Notes: generated by a model not told the origin, from the sequence alone. Counted from the first letter of the stretch, positions 42,216 through 54,751 are shown. The stretch: DNA of 64,000 nt from Melastoma dodecandrum (GCA_029817715.1 JARUPY010000563.1:1-64000); one strand, 5' to 3'. A program made the numbers and translations.

Positions 42216-43190
42216 TAGGGCAAGCAATTACAAAGACATTATAAGCAAACCTATGCAGCAATTCTTCGTTCCATGCATAGTTGAGAACAAGGCTACCATA
42301 TTTGGAGGTGGGATATCCCGTGGTATTAATTTTTGAACATCCTATTTGGAAACAAAGTAAATTTTGAAATACAAATGGTAAATGTGATGCCATGCTTGAA
42401 CTTACTAGATCTCCAACATCCCTGCTATGAATCTCAATGGGTTCCTTACTTGGTTTTGGTGATTCTGCACCAGCTGGTGATTTCATCATGGAGCCGACTT
42501 CGCCAGATAAAGGATCAGGATTGAACATTGCAGGGTACTCTTCCCCAATCTGATGGATCCGTGGTAGGGATGTCTTCATTTTGATGATGTGGCTCGTTAG
42601 TCGTGGCTGCTCCGATCATAACATTGTGGCACCTTCCTCTCTGAAATGGCTATATTCATGTGGCTCTCTTTACGATTATACAAGTCGAGGAAAAGTGACT
42701 TCATTTCTCCAACCTCATCCATGAGGACGCGAACAGAGTTTTCAATCCGTGTCATGCGCTCATTTAAGACCTGCAGTAACATGAATTACATTAACCTAAA
42801 TGTGATCCATTGACAGAACAGAGTGAGAGCTTCAATCACCAAACTACATGACATCAACTGCTCGAGTTGTCCGTCATTTCTTTGATGATCCTTGAATGCC
42901 ACACCTCCTGGATTGACTCGAGGTGGTTCACATGCCAGCGGTACCTGCAAGCAGATTCACCGACCTGTAATTACCTTCAGGCCTTGATTTCTTTTCCTTA
43001 TTTTACATACATACCACAAACCTTATGCATGTTCTCCTAAAAAACTCCTCTAAGAAGGCCGTCCCACCTTAAATCATCCCAATCACCGAACAAAGACATA
43101 TCACTGGTGTCCGCATTGATGAAGTTCCTCCTACTGACTACGTTCTGGGGGTTCAGATTGAGATGATGCTCCGATGTAGAGACAGAAGTG
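42130..43190 (-). pseudogene. Unrecognised gene fragment with exon-like pieces
   Basis: On the - strand several exon-like pieces follow each other with plausible splice borders. One is at about 43030-43190 (LNPQNVVSRRNFINADTSD, then MSLFGDWDDLRWDGLL, with a stop soon after). Another is at about 42830-42950 (VPLACEPPRVNPGGVAFKD), after an AG. A third at 42597-42780 has VLNERMTRIENSVRVLMDE, a likely short coiled coil. A fourth at about 42340-42579 begins MKTSLPRIHQIGEEYPAMF. I recognise no family. The copia-like element starts at its 5' side near 43190, so an older gene may have been cut there. It may also belong to a transposon. Confidence 0.35.
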
Positions 43191-43224
43191 ATGTTGAACC
43201 CACATTTCGTTGGACTCCTGATAA

Positions 43225-43576
43225 TCTAGCCACGATCTCTACCTGGACTCTAAGAAAAATACCAAGGATTCGAGGAAGAGAGGAGGACATGAGAAGACTT
43301 TAAGAAGAGACAAAACTATTTAATCCACGTATCTTGATTCGGATGATTGTACAAATGGGGGTGGAAGCCCCTACTTATAGTTGGGGCTCTTCCTTCCTTA
43401 AGTGCGGTCAAAATAAAGTCACTTATCCTACTTTTCTACCATGCATTTTAACTACTAAAAATTTCCTTAAATATCTATCTAAGATAGTAGGTGGCCCAAA
43501 TTATAATCACACGAGCACAATTCTAGTTGAGGGCGGAAATCTCTAGAATTGTTTAGGTGTTGTAATTTTAACACCC
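43225..43576 (-). repeat. 3' LTR-like repeat of the copia element
   Basis: Shares about 260 bp with 47690-47951, including TTGATTCGGATGATTGTA and GGGGGTGGAAGCCC. The outermost 75-85 bp toward 43576, starting TGTTAAAATTAC on the - strand after a short GATGGGG tract, are absent from the other copy. Confidence 0.65.
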
Positions 43577-46500
43577 CATCAATACCGATTTACTTGTTTT
43601 ATCATGTCGAGTTGCACTTAGAAATTCCTCGAGCTTGTTTGTGTTAAGTCCTTTGGTGAAGATGGTCGCCGGTTGGTCTTCAGTACTGATATGTTGCAGC
43701 ATGATTTCTCCATGCAGAACTTTTTCTCTTTAGAAGTGATAATAGACTTCCATGTACTTGGTTTGTGCATGAAACATTGAATTTTCAGCTAACTTGATTG
43801 CCGACTTATTGTGGCATGATAAAGTAACTGCATAGTCAGCTTGCTGGTGAAGATCTCGCATAAGCTGTATACGCCATATAGCTTTTCCTATGTTACAGTA
43901 GCTGCAACTCAATACTCTGCTTTTATTGTTGAGAGTGATACGATGGGTTGAGCCTTACAACATTAAAGACGTAACCTGTGGTAGATCTTCAAGTATCACG
44001 ATCTCCGGCATAATCCGCGTCACAAGATCCGACCAGTTTGAAATCTCCTTTGGTCTCATAGAGAATCCCATTATCAAGTGTACCCTTTATATATCTCAAT
44101 ATTCGTCAAATTGCTTTGAGATGTGGCTTCTTTGGAGATTGCATGAATCTACTTACCAAGCCAACTACGTAGGAGATATATAGCCTTGTACGTGTCAGGT
44201 AGTTCAGACTACCAACCAACTGACGGTACACTCTCGGCTCTTTAAGATCTTTTCCTTCGTATGTACTTAGCTTGGCATTGAACTCAATGGGTGTCGATAT
44301 CGGCTTGCACTCGAGCGTTTCATACTTCTTTAATAGTTCCCTTGAGTACTTCCTGGCATAGAAACAAGCCTTCAGGGACTTGATCAACTTCTAGTCCTAG
44401 AAAGTGCTTCAATTCTCCAAGCTCCTTCATATAGAAGCACATCGAAAAATTCTCCTTGATTTGTCCAATCTTATTGTTGTTATCTCTTGTGATGATGAGA
44501 TTGTCTACATACACGAGCATCACTATGATCTTCTCTCCTTCAGCTTTAACGAAGAGGCTTGAGTAAGTTGTGGCATGATTATATCCACTCTCGAGTAGGA
44601 ATTATGCAATCTTGCCATACCAAGAAGCTCTTGGCGCTTGCTTGAGCCCATATAAAGCTTTCCTTAACTTGCAGACATAGTTTGGTCGATCTTTGTCTAC
44701 AAAACCTTATGGTTGCTCCATGAAGATTGTTCTATCTAGCTCTCCGTGCAGGAAGGCATTCTTCACATCCAACTGCCAAAGTTTTCAAGACTTACTTGCT
44801 GCTAGGGCAAGCAATACTCGGACAGTTGTTATCTTCGCAAATGGATTGAAAGCCTCATCGTAGTCCAAGTCGTACTGTTGTGAAAATCCTTGAGCGACAA
44901 GTCGAGCCTTGTATCTCTCTATTTTTCCACAGGGTGAGTCTTAACCTTGTAGACCCACTTGCAGGATATCGATCTAACCTCACTAGATTTGGGCCCCAAA
45001 TTCCCAATTTGATTTTCTTCTAGTGCCCGAATCTCTTTACGCGTTGCCTCTTGCCATTGCTTGTGTTGTGACGCTTCTTCATATGTGGATAGATCTTGTG
45101 GATCGACGTCTTCTGTAAGGGCAACATCTATGTATCGTGTTGGAGGTCTTCATTATCTTGTGGACTTCCACAGTGGTGTCGTTGCATCGTTATCTCTATC
45201 TTCTTCTGTCGTATCTTGAGAGGATCGTTGATAAACTCCCGTCTGCCATGGCCTCTCTTCTTCATCATTGTTTCTTGAAGCTGGAATTTCTTTTGTTTCT
45301 TCAACTGTTGACTTCAAGACAACTTCCTCCACCCGCTTCATGTGTCTTTTCTTCCGTTTCCTTTGAAGACGACCACCAGGAAGCTGCCTCATCAAAGACC
45401 ACATTCCTTGACACAGTGCACCTATTGGTCATAGGATCGAAATATCTCCAACCTTTTCTCTCTGTGTCGTATCCGACGAAGATGCACTTGGTCGTCTTCT
45501 CGTTAAATTTGCTCCATAAGTGGCTGGGGATGAATGCATAGCAGACACACCTGAAGACGCGAAAGTGGCTTACTGTGTGGGCTTCATTTTCCATAGAAGC
45601 TCAAACGGTGTCTTGAAATCTAGGCGAGCTTGTGGCAACCTGTTTGTAACGACAGTTGTCTTCATATACTCGACCCAATATCTTCTTGGGATATTTCTTG
45701 CATTCAACATGCTTCGGCATACTTCTGCAAGATCATATTCTTTTTTTTTTCTGCAACATCATTTTGCTGTGGTGTGTGAGGACATGTCAACTGTCATCTT
45801 ATTTTGCTCTCCTTCAGAATTCCACAAACTCCCTAGAGGTGTATTTTCCCCCATTATCCGTGCACACACACCTCACCTTCGTCTGCAAGTCGTTCTCCGC
45901 CTTGATCTTGAACTCTCTAAATTTTTGTAGGACCTCCGATTTCTCCTTCATAATGTCTACCCAAACATACCTGGAGTAGTCATCGATGAACGTTACCATG
46001 TATTTGCAGCCGCCTACTGATGGGTGCTTACTGGTCCAAACACGTCAGAGAATCAATTGTAGTGGTTCTTCGGCCCTATACTTGGGCTCTTCCTACGGTA
46101 GTTGATGCGCTTTTCTGTACTGACAACCTGAGCAAACGTTGTCGACATTTACCTCTAGTTGAGGAAGCCCCTTCAACATCTCCTTGGTCATCATGATCTT
46201 TAGTTTGTGGTAACCAGCGTGCACAAACCTCTCACGTCAGAGGTCAGCTGTCTCATTCCTCTTCACCTTTTCTATGTATGCCGATTTTGTAGACATCAAA
46301 TAGATTGAGTTTACATTCCGTCCTTCCATGAATGATGTCCCAGAAAATTTCAACTCTCAATACACCTTCACATCTTCGGGCCAGAACACCACGAAGTTAC
46401 CGAGGGCTGTTAATTGGGCTACTAACAGAAGATTCTTCTTTATTTCAGGGACATGGTAGACTCTTGTAGTTGCACCTTGTCGAAACTATCATCTCTTTTT

Positions 46501-47689
46501 GTGACAGTCTTGCCGATATGGGCAATGGTCAATCTTGAGTTATTGGCGGTGACAACAATGCGTTGTCCTTTGTAATTCGTCAACTTCTGCAGTTTCTCTT
46601 GACCACCCGTCATATGGTTGGAGTACCCTGAGTAAAAATCCAGTTATCTACATAGTCCATAAAGTTATTGTGAACTATTGCAAGGGTCTGGTCTTCCAAT
46701 GGTTGCTTTTCTTCTAGAAAGGCAAGGAATGCTTCCATTCTTCTTCGGATTTATTTCCGTATTGACTGCTTGATGTGGCAACATTTCCTTCCACGTTCGT
46801 CTTCTTGGACAGCAGTCTTGAGCATAGTGTCCCTTCTTGCCATATTTGAAACATTCTTCGTTCTTTCGTTGGGTTGGCTTACCTGGTCTCTTTTGATGTT
46901 GTCATCGGTCGGGCTGATAATCTCGTCGACCATCTTTACCGCCTTGTGAGAATTTTTTCTCCTCAGACTTCTTATTTTTTAATATAGCTTCTTCCTTTAT
47001 TACTATATAATGCCTCTTCTTCATTTTTCAGAGATACGCCCACCATCTATTTTGCTAGCGTCTCCTGATTAGCTAGCAAATTTTCTAAATCTTCTAAACT
47101 AGGCATTGTGGGCTATCCTTGCACCGTCGCAATAAATCCCCTATATTATGGCCTTAAACGATGGATAATAATCCTCGTCCTACCATCACTAATCCTAGAT
47201 CTTGGGTCTAACTTTGATATCTTCCGACAGATAGACTTTACTTTTGTGAAGAATTGATTAATTCATAATTCTCCTTGTCTAACTGTCAACAAGTCATTCT
47301 TTGGCAACTGTAATCACATATCATTGTTTATAGCGAACATGATATTCCCTGCCTAAATCATCCATTTTCTCAAAGCGGCATCATCCTCCTCGGGTGGGGT
47401 CATCTCACTTCCGCTAAATGATCTCCCATAAATCTTGGCCTTGGAGATATGACTCCATGCACGTTTTTCACGTGCTATAATTCTGGTTGTTTAATATCTT
47501 CAGCATGCTGACATTGTTGAGGTCCGCCATACCGATCTCGACTTCTAGAGGCGTAGCCTGGTCCCCGACCTATGCTCGATGCAATCCCGGATTGCAGTTT
47601 TTTCGACAAAACTTCGATAGTATTTTGGCAGAACCTCCGTTGTACGTCTGCATAACCTCCATAGGACGAGATTCTTGATTGTCTAGCCA

Positions 47690-47951
47690 CAATCTCTACC
47701 TAGACTCTAAGAAAAATGCCAAGGACTTGAGAAGAGAGGAGGACTCGAGAAGACTTTAGGAGGAGACAAGACTATTTAACACACACTTTCTTGATTCGGA
47801 TGATTGTATAAATGGGGGTGGAAGCCCTTATTTATAGTTGGGGTTCTTCCGGATGTGTGGTAAAAATAATGCCACTTATTCTACTTTTCTACCTTGCATT
47901 TTAACTACTAGAAATTTCTTTAAATATCTATCTAAGATACTACATGGCCCA
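47690..47951 (-). repeat. 5' LTR-like repeat of the copia element (shortened)
   Basis: Direct repeat of 43225-43490. Right beyond 47951 the sequence switches to the 3' flank shared by the UGT copies, so the element's left boundary is fixed here, and the LTR appears to lack its first 75-85 bp. Confidence 0.65.
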
Positions 47952-48279
47952 AATTGAGAAGATTTCGACTTGGATTACTCGATTTTTCTTATGTTTTAGA
48001 AACATTATTGAACTAAAAGATCAATTTCAACTAGGTAACAACTCAAATCACGGAGAGATATTTGTTTGCAGACTGATAGGCGAACTGATGACGACTCATG
48101 AGTCGCTAAAAACTGAATTGATTAAGAGATGAAATATGATCGATGAGATCGTTAAGTGATTTGTGGGAAGAACCACCTTGCTGCAAGCAAATGGTTGCCC
48201 TCTCCTTCAACAATGCCGGCCTCTCTCTCATCCCTTTACCTTTTTCGTCCTCAAACAGTTGCTTCATGGGCATCCCTTG

Positions 48280-48630
48280 ACATAAGATCTGTTAAAAGAC
48301 CAACACCGTCCGTATCTTTCTGGGAGCTTCTCTTCGAGATCCTTCTTTTTGACAGGTAGATAGTTTTCTTTAACTTGTGGTAAATCCATTAGGAGAATCA
48401 TGTGGTAAAAGTCAAGTTACGTGGCTAAATTACTTTCACATCGTATGGGCTATCCTTGCCTATAAATAGGAGTTGGGACCCCAATCGTAAATCACTCCGC
48501 AAGAAGAAAGCAATATATCACTCTCTTTTCACATTCTCGCTCCCTCCCCCACTCAAGGTTAGGTTAGTCGTGAGTCCAACAAAGTCTTCAATAGTTCAAA
48601 GTCCGGCATTATCTTGGCCACCCAAGTCTA
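48280..48630. mobile_element. Insertion of about 350 bp in UGT copy 2, possible solo LTR
   Basis: Sequence without UGT similarity replaces the segment between the AMKQLF and NSTLES regions. It contains a TATA-like CCTATAAATAGG near 48458 followed by a pyrimidine-rich stretch, as in an LTR promoter. It starts about TGTTAAAAG (48292) but clear ends and a target duplication could not be fixed. Confidence 0.4.
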
Positions 48631-48863
48631 ACAAGCTATCCAGAGTCGAGTTCCACCCAATATGTGTCCAGAATGCTCAAACAGAAGGGTGGGCCCGGAC
48701 GTCCTGCTAGGGCTCCCGGTTTACCCCTTTGTTTACAAGGTAAAACGACATTTTTGGCAAGGTCGAGCCTAACATCGACTAGACCATGTGTAACGACAAG
48801 CCTAAAGATGAACGCCATCGATGATGAAGAACTCCATAGTTCGTCGATGGACATTCTGGACAG

Positions 48864-49080
48864 CATCGACGGCTAGCATAAAAAGCAGCTCCATCGACGG
48901 CTGGCTTAGAAGCAGCATCATCGATGGTTGGCGTAGAAGCAACATCATTGACGGCAGGCGTAGAAGCAGCATCATCGACGGCTGGCATAGAAGCAGCAGC
49001 ATCGACGGCTGGCGTAGAAGCAGCAGAACCGACGACTGCCGTAGAAGCAGCTCCATCGACGGTTGGCGTAGAAACTGAAG
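48864..49080. repeat. 27-bp minisatellite in the left LTR of element B
   Basis: Eight copies of a 27-bp unit of the form CATCGACGGCTGGCGTAGA plus AGCAGCAG, with point differences. The unit is a multiple of three, so it keeps reading frames open on both strands. The proteins predicted there are by-products. Confidence 0.9.
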
Positions 49081-50379
49081 CAGCGTCGATGAAGGCTGAA
49101 GTAGCGTCGACGATGAGGGCTGAAGCAGCGTTCACGACAACAGAGGATGAAGCATCGATTGCAAATGGATAAGATGAAACTGTTGATTCTAATTGCAACA
49201 CATTTTGTTTTTGGATTTCTATAAATAGTTACTTCTAGCTTGTAATAAGACACACCAGACAATCATTCTATGACCTCAAAAGGCTTCTTGATTGTCAACT
49301 TGACTATCCATAATCGTTTTAAGTATTGTGCAATGGCTGTAAGTTCTTTCCTTTACACTTAGTGAAATTTTTTATTGTTCTTCTGTTCATTTACTTTATT
49401 GGCGACCACATTTCTATTCAACAGTTAGTTCCCGATATATCGCAACGTGTTTCGCCCGCAAACAGGTTTTTAGCGACCACAGTGGGAGTCAGAAAGGAGT
49501 TTCGTGTGAATATGTGAAATGTCAACACGTTTTTGGTGAGGTGAATAGGACGATGATCCTTTCTACGATGAAAGGTTTGTTCGATCACCTGATGAACATT
49601 CGGATGAGACTTTGAAAATTGCCTTCCGAGAGTCGGATGTGCGAATATCTATAAGAAATATCATCCGTAGTATAACAGAGCGATTAGAAACTATGTGTCG
49701 GGAAATGGAAACATTCCATTTGTTGATTCTCAATCCGGCTCATGTTCTTAAAAAAACGAATAGATAAACATCGAGGGTGATCCATTAGAACGTCCTCGGT
49801 CCGAAGGGGTATGGATGCAAAGGGAATTTCCCCCGTCGATGTAGAGGGGGCTGCCGTCGCCCCCTATGAGGGTTCGCTCTTTGGGGTTGAATGTTATCCC
49901 TGATCGAACCTGATTACCACTTGATGGCTTATCGAGATGTCGACCAAGGCACCATCAACGAGCTTCCACATCGCCAAGTCGAAAGGGCCAAGAGAGGTGC
50001 CCTCGCCCCTCGGGAGAGGCAATCCTCAAACATCGAAGGTCACCCCACGATTGACATTGATATCCACTTAATGGTTAATTATAATATCGATCCGAGTAAC
50101 GTCGACTAACCTCTTCACCATGTTGAAGGAGTGACGGTGACTACCCTCGCCCCAAGGGTGGGGCCGCCCTCTAATGTCGAGGCTCTCTCCTTAAAAAGTA
50201 GTGGTTATGGACCGATAAACATAGATGAGACTTTTTGGAAGGGGGCAAAATGTTTACAAGGTACAATGACATTTTGGATAAGGTCGAGCTTAACATCGAT
50301 GAGACTGTACGACAAGCCTAGAGAGAAATGACATCGATGATGAATAACTCCATTGCTTGTCGATAGACATCTTGGACAA

Positions 50380-50513
50380 CATCGACGGCTGGCGTAGAGT
50401 AGCAACATCGATGGCTGGCCTAGAAGTAGTAGCATCGACGGTTGGCGTAGAAGCAACAACATCGACGGATGGCGTAGAAGTAGCTCTATCGACGGCTGGC
50501 GTAAAAGTTGAAG
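50380..50513. repeat. 27-bp minisatellite in the right LTR of element B
   Basis: Five copies of the same 27-bp unit as at 48864. The three-copy difference (81 bp) explains most of the 101-bp length difference between the two LTRs. Confidence 0.9.
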
Positions 50514-52107
50514 CAGCGTCGATGAAAGCTGGAGCAGCGTCGACGATGAAGGCTGAAAGAGCGTTCACGACAACAGAGGATGAAGCGGCTATTGTAAATA
50601 GATAAGATAAAATAGTTTATTCCAATTGCAGTATGTTTTGTTTTAGGATTTCTATAGATAGTTACTTCTAGCTTTTAATAAGACACACCAGACAATCATT
50701 CTAGGACCCTGAAGGACTGCTTGATTATCAACTTGACTATTTATAATCGTTTTAAGTATTGTACAATGACTGTAAGTTCTTTCCTTTACACTTAGTGAAA
50801 TTCTTCTTCTGTTCATATATTTTATTAGTGACCACATTTTTATTCAACGGCCCGATATATCGCAATGTGTTTCGTCCGCAAGCACCTTCTCTTTGAGGAT
50901 TGGGAGGAACTCACTCGGAATTTTGTCAAGCCATCCTGAGCCACCTTCTCTGATGACCCAAAGAAAGAAGCGATTATTGTTCGTTGGTCACGGCTGCGAT
51001 GCTGCCGAAGCTGATGTAGATGACAGATTGTGGCAGTTTCTCGTCAGCCATGTCGGGCAGCTACAGTCGGCAGTCAGTAGGCTGCTCGAAGAAGCAGGGA
51101 AACACTTGTGGAAGGGGCCTATGGGGAATAGCGGGGAACTGCTCGCTAAGCATCGCCAAGGGTACTGATTCGAAGTCATCAAATGTATTGAATTTGATTC
51201 CAGAGGAAGCTCTAGTACTATTAACCACGTCGACAACGATCTCTGGAACTTTGTCATGACTCTGGTCCCTGGCTATCGGCAAATCTTTAATCTTAATAGG
51301 AGGAAACTCGAGAATCTCTTCTTCTAATCATGAATCTGCATCCCGTGGCCACAACAAAAAGGCGTCAGGCATATTTGGTTGTCTTCCTAGGAATAACGGG
51401 ACACCTTGAACAGGTTAGTAGCCCTTCTCGATCAAAAGAGGGGAAGCAACGAAGATGCTGTGCGATGCAGTGCTGGTGGGCCTCAGCACCATCCTGGGAA
51501 TCCCCAACTTATTGGCCACTTCCTGAGCAAAGGTGTACCAGGAATCTGTGACGAGGCACGACACCGGCCCTTGCCTTTGAATTTCCTCAAGGAAAGCAGT
51601 GAAGGGCTCCATGCACCCAGTGATGAGGAGTTTGAACAGGACTGGGAGGGTGGGGCTGGCGATCTCGGAGTTGTCAAAGCCACACGGTATGGAGTAGAAC
51701 TCAAGGTCAGGGTAGTTGGAAGGGTTCGGTGGTCTGTAGTTGGAATGGACGACAGTGACTAAGAGCCCTCGTGAGCGAAGCACCGACACCAGCTGCATCA
51801 TAGGACTAAGGTGGCCCTGGAGGGGCAGAGGGAAGAGGACGACACGGACTTTGCTCTTGGCACGTCTCTTTCCTGAACTCATGGGCGTGTTTGAGGACGA
51901 GGGTGGCATTGTTGGTGGAGCAGCAAAAGATGATTGAATGGGTTCAGACAATATCAACAGAGATGTCGACGGATAGACATATGAAAGTCCTTTTTGTCTG
52001 AAAGTTTGGAGGAATCATTGGACCGACTGCCATGGACGTTTACTTACCAGCTTTTAGTCATCAAACTTCCGGCAGCATCGCCCGGTCTGGCATATCACGG
52101 CTTTGTC

Positions 52108-52609
52108 GAGTTTTGTTCCTTAATGACGTTATTTGACAAATTATTTCGCCAAATAACCTTGTAACTTTCAAAATTCGTCGACTAACCCAGTGAAATCGGC
52201 CTTACAAAAGCCGACTTCAGTCCTGAAGAAGTCGACTTTTGTAAAGCCGACTTCATGTGAATGAAGTCGGTCGTTGAAATTTTTTCTTGTCTAAGTGTAG
52301 GCCGACTTCCTCATTTTTTTGCTTGTGAATAACCTTTATTTATTTTTTATTTTTTTGCCTTTGAAATTTTTTTTGCCTAGGTAAGTTTGACTTCCTCGTG
52401 TGAATGACCTTTTAGTTTTTTTTTACCTTTGAAAATTTTTTTTCCAAGGCCGATTTCCTCATGTGAATGACTTTTGAATTTTTTTTTCTAAATGTAGGGA
52501 AGTGGGCATTTGTAAGGCCGACTTCACTGAGTTAATCGACGAATTTTAAAAGTTACGAGGTTATTTGACGAAATAATTTGTCAAATAAGGTCATTAAGGA
52601 AGAAAGCTC
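52108..52609. mobile_element. Mutator-like MITE with long inverted ends
   Basis: A 502-bp element whose two ends are inverted repeats of about 100 bp (left GAGTTTTGTTCCTTAATGAC; right end is its near reverse complement). It is flanked by a 10-bp direct repeat CGGCTTTGTC (52098-52107 and 52610-52619). Long inverted ends and a 9-10 bp target duplication are the Mutator/MULE pattern. The interior has repeated GAAGTCGGC / GCCGACTTC motifs and no coding capacity. Confidence 0.85.
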
Positions 52610-52929
52610 CGGCTTTGTCAATACTTCGAAGGGAAAAATTGTCTTCTCACTTCAATATAGTCACATCCAAAATGTTTTCATAATAATCCAATTAATTTCT
52701 GTCTCGGAAGATTCATGTAGGATTTGCTTAATCCCGGAGCAGGCATGCCAGTACAAGAGGGTGCGGGGCGACGGTCGTTCCTGGGTTTCCTGGCCATTTT
52801 GTTTATCTGCGTCATCCAAACATGGCTGTATTAAATCATTCCGATGAACGGGATGGCTATGTACATCTGAGAATCTGAGGTAGAGTCACTTCTCGTTGCG
52901 ATGATCCAGATTGCTAGCTGCGTCTCTGG

Positions 52930-53235
52930 TGCGTGTTCTTCGTCGACGGATCTCATGATTTCACTGCAGACCACAAGCCCGAAGGAATTGCCAATACAGT
53001 TGGTAGGTGTCGTTTCATCGTGTGTATCAACCTGCTGAAAGCTGGTTCCAGATTTCATATCGGTGCAGATTGTTACGACTTCCCAGTTCCAGATTTCATA
53101 TCAGTGCAGACCACAAGGCCTGGGATATCACGCCCAAGTGGCTTTTCCGGTGACCTCCTTGCCGTCCGCAGACTGGTAGGATATTACTCACGTCAATTGA
53201 AAAGGGTTCAGGTTAGATTAATCGTTGTCTTGTCT
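52930..53235 (+). pseudogene. TM9 superfamily relic, second fragment
   Basis: The sequence encoding INLLKAGSRFHIGADCYDFP (53020-53085) matches NLLITGLIFHIRANSYGFP in the TM9 relic at 36.1 kb, at base level as well. A short internal duplication of CAGATTTCATATC follows. It lies just downstream of UGT copy 3, as the other relic lies downstream of UGT copy 1. Confidence 0.6.
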
Positions 53236-53389
53236 TAGATTTAGAAACATTAGAGAACCAAAAGATTGATTTCTTCTCTCAACCACATTGGCGAGTCCTT
53301 GCAAGAATTCAGACACAGTTCCAGTGAAAGAGAAGCAAAATCAAAGACAGATATCCATTTGACAGACTGATCAGCAAGCCGATGATATC

Positions 53390-54751
53390 TCAAGATTCAC
53401 TAAAAGTCGAATGATTCAGAGATGAAAAATAATCAACGAGTTCGTTTAGTGATTCGTGAGAAGAGCCGCCTTGCTGCAAGCAACTGGCTACCTTCTCCTT
53501 CAGCTCCATTACTCTGTCTCTCATCTGTTTCCCTTCGTGGTCCTTAAACAGTTGCTTAATAGCCATCTCGATGTTACCTCTCTCGATCTTGTTCTCCAAA
53601 TGCACCCCGACCTTCCATACGTTGGTCACGTACCTCGCATTGACAGTCTGGTCAGTAAAGAACGGCATGCATATCATGGGCACCCCTTCACACAAGCTCT
53701 CAAGAGTGGAATTCCACCCATTGTGTGTCCAGAAAGCTCCAACAGCGGGGTGCGCGAGCACTTCCTGCTGAGGAGCCCAGTTCACGATCTTGCCCCTCTG
53801 CTCAAGGACTGGCAGGAACTCGGCCGGAAGTTTGTCGAGCCATCCTGAGCCACCTTCTCTGATGACCCACAGAAAGAAACAATTGCTACTAGCCAGGCCC
53901 AAAGCTATTTCTTGGATCTGTTCGTCAGTCACTGCCGCGATGCTGCCGAAGCTGATGTAGATGACAGACTGTGGTGGTTTCCCATCCAGCCATGATATAC
54001 AGCCACAGTCGGCAGTTAGTAAACTGCTCGAAGAAGCCGGGAAACACTTGTGGAAGGGACCTATGGGGAACACCGGGATTCGGAGCTGCTTACGGAGCTT
54101 CGACAGGGACTCTGATTCGATGTCATCAAATGTGTTGATTATGACTCCAGAAGAATTCCTACTATTACTTACCATGCCACCGACCATAACAGGGATCTCG
54201 TCAAGGCCCTGGCTCTCGATCGCCGGCAGATCCTTAACCTTAAGAGGTGGAAACTCGATGATCTCTTCCTCCAATCGCGAACCTTGAATCGGATAGTAAC
54301 CCTTCTCGAACAAGAGAGGGAAATCAGCGACGAGGCTGAGCGAGGTGGCGCTGCCCGTCCTCAACACGAGCCTGGTCACCCCCAACTTATTGGCCACCTC
54401 TTGAGCAAAGATGTACCAGGAATCCGTGACGAGGCACGTAAGCGGTCCGTTCCTAAGGGACTCCTCCAGGAAAGTGGTGAAGGGCCCCTCACACCTAGTG
54501 ATGAGGAGGTTCAGCCGGAGGATGAGGTCCGCGGAAGCAATCTCGGAGTCGTGGAAGCCGCAGGGGATGGAGTGGAACTCAAGGTCGGGGTAGTTGGAAG
54601 GGTTGGGAGGGTTGAAGGTGGAGTGGACGACGGTGACCGCGAAACCCCGGGAGCGGAGCCACTGCGCCAGCTGCAGCATTGGGCTGACGTGGCCCTGAAG
54701 CGGCAACGGGAAGAGGATGATGCGACCTGTGCTTCTACCCGGAACCGTCAT
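53390..54751 (-). CDS. UDP-glucosyltransferase, UGT76-like, intact copy 3
   Basis: A single 453-residue frame without intron, starting MTVPGRSTGR. Family-1 glycosyltransferases use UDP-glucose to decorate hormones and secondary metabolites in the cytosol; the acceptor cannot be read from sequence. The presumed catalytic base is H21 (LQGHVSPM), with its partner Asp in VTDSW (D110). The PSPG donor-binding box spans residues 325-368, from W325 (WAPQQ) through HNGWNSTLES to the final Q368 (TDQ), so every expected box landmark is present. Length is normal (about 450-480). The two other copies carry an intron of about 85 bp after GYYPIQ, where this gene reads straight on (GYYPIQGSRLEEE). All three copies share 3' flanks. 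This is the only copy able to make enzyme. Confidence 0.95.
   Translation of the reverse strand: MTVPGRSTGRIILFPLPLQGHVSPMLQLAQWLRSRGFAVTVVHSTFNPPNPSNYPDLEFHSIPCGFHDSEIASADLILRLNLLITRCEGPFTTFLEESLRNGPLTCLVTDSWYIFAQEVANKLGVTRLVLRTGSATSLSLVADFPLLFEKGYYPIQGSRLEEEIIEFPPLKVKDLPAIESQGLDEIPVMVGGMVSNSRNSSGVIINTFDDIESESLSKLRKQLRIPVFPIGPFHKCFPASSSSLLTADCGCISWLDGKPPQSVIYISFGSIAAVTDEQIQEIALGLASSNCFFLWVIREGGSGWLDKLPAEFLPVLEQRGKIVNWAPQQEVLAHPAVGAFWTHNGWNSTLESLCEGVPMICMPFFTDQTVNARYVTNVWKVGVHLENKIERGNIEMAIKQLFKDHEGKQMRDRVMELKEKVASCLQQGGSSHESLNELVDYFSSLNHSTFSES

Larger units (their letters stand above)
43190..47951 (-). mobile_element. Degenerate Ty1/copia retrotransposon
   Basis: On the - strand, copia pieces come in the expected order: gag with a damaged CCHC knuckle (CFKYGKKGHYAQDC, about 46800-46860); integrase core (VTFIDDYSRYVWVD, 45955-45999, and FRVFRCVCYAFIPSHLWSKFNEK, 45480-45570); reverse transcriptase ([15 protein letters not shown] with [12 protein letters not shown], 44400-44523; PISTPIEFNAKLS, 44270-44310; VGSLNYLTRTR, 44180-44215); and RNase H (DNKSAI-like HNKSAIKLAENSMFHAQTK, 43760-43815). 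Every domain is broken by stops or frameshifts. LTR-like direct repeats flank it at about 43225-43576 and 47690-47951. The gag-pol-IN-RT order defines Ty1/copia. Confidence 0.88.
48730..50884 (+). mobile_element. Non-autonomous LTR element B, inserted in UGT copy 2
   Basis: LTRs at 48730-49464 (735 bp) and 50251-50884 (634 bp) start TGTTTACAAGG and end GCAAACA / GCAAGCA. The host gene flanks share CCTT, consistent with a short target duplication. The internal region is only 786 bp. It has a primer-binding region right after the first LTR (GGTTTTTAGCGACCACAGTG) and a polypurine tract GGAAGGGGGCAAAA just before the second. No gag or pol motif is seen. LTR ends, primer-binding region and polypurine tract are nearly those of element A, so they are one family, here in the opposite orientation. 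Confidence 0.9.
48106..51910 (-). pseudogene. UGT76-like glucosyltransferase copy 2, split twice
   Basis: The N-terminal part (51910 down to 50885) begins MPPSSSNTP and reads LFPLPLQGHLSPMM, VVHSNYRPPNPSNYPDLEF, CLVTDSWYTFAQEVANKLG. A stop then replaces the second Tyr of GYYPVQ, followed by an intron of about 85-90 bp, a TGA in place of Arg, frameshifts around FPIGPFHKCFPASSSSLL, and a small deletion after TNEQ. Element B (48730-50884) interrupts it just before the PSPG region, whose shifted remains lie at 48630-48729. A second insertion or replacement of about 350 bp sits at 48280-48630. The last 60 or so codons (KQLFEDEKGK through LQQGGSSHKSLNDLIDHISSLNQF) end at 48106. Dead. Confidence 0.9.
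51911..53389. other. Spacer between UGT copies 2 and 3
   Basis: Contains the upstream flank of copy 2, a Mutator-like MITE (52108-52609), a TM9 relic (about 52930-53230) and the 3' flank of copy 3 (53230-53389), which matches 36290-36430 and 47950-48105. Confidence 0.6.
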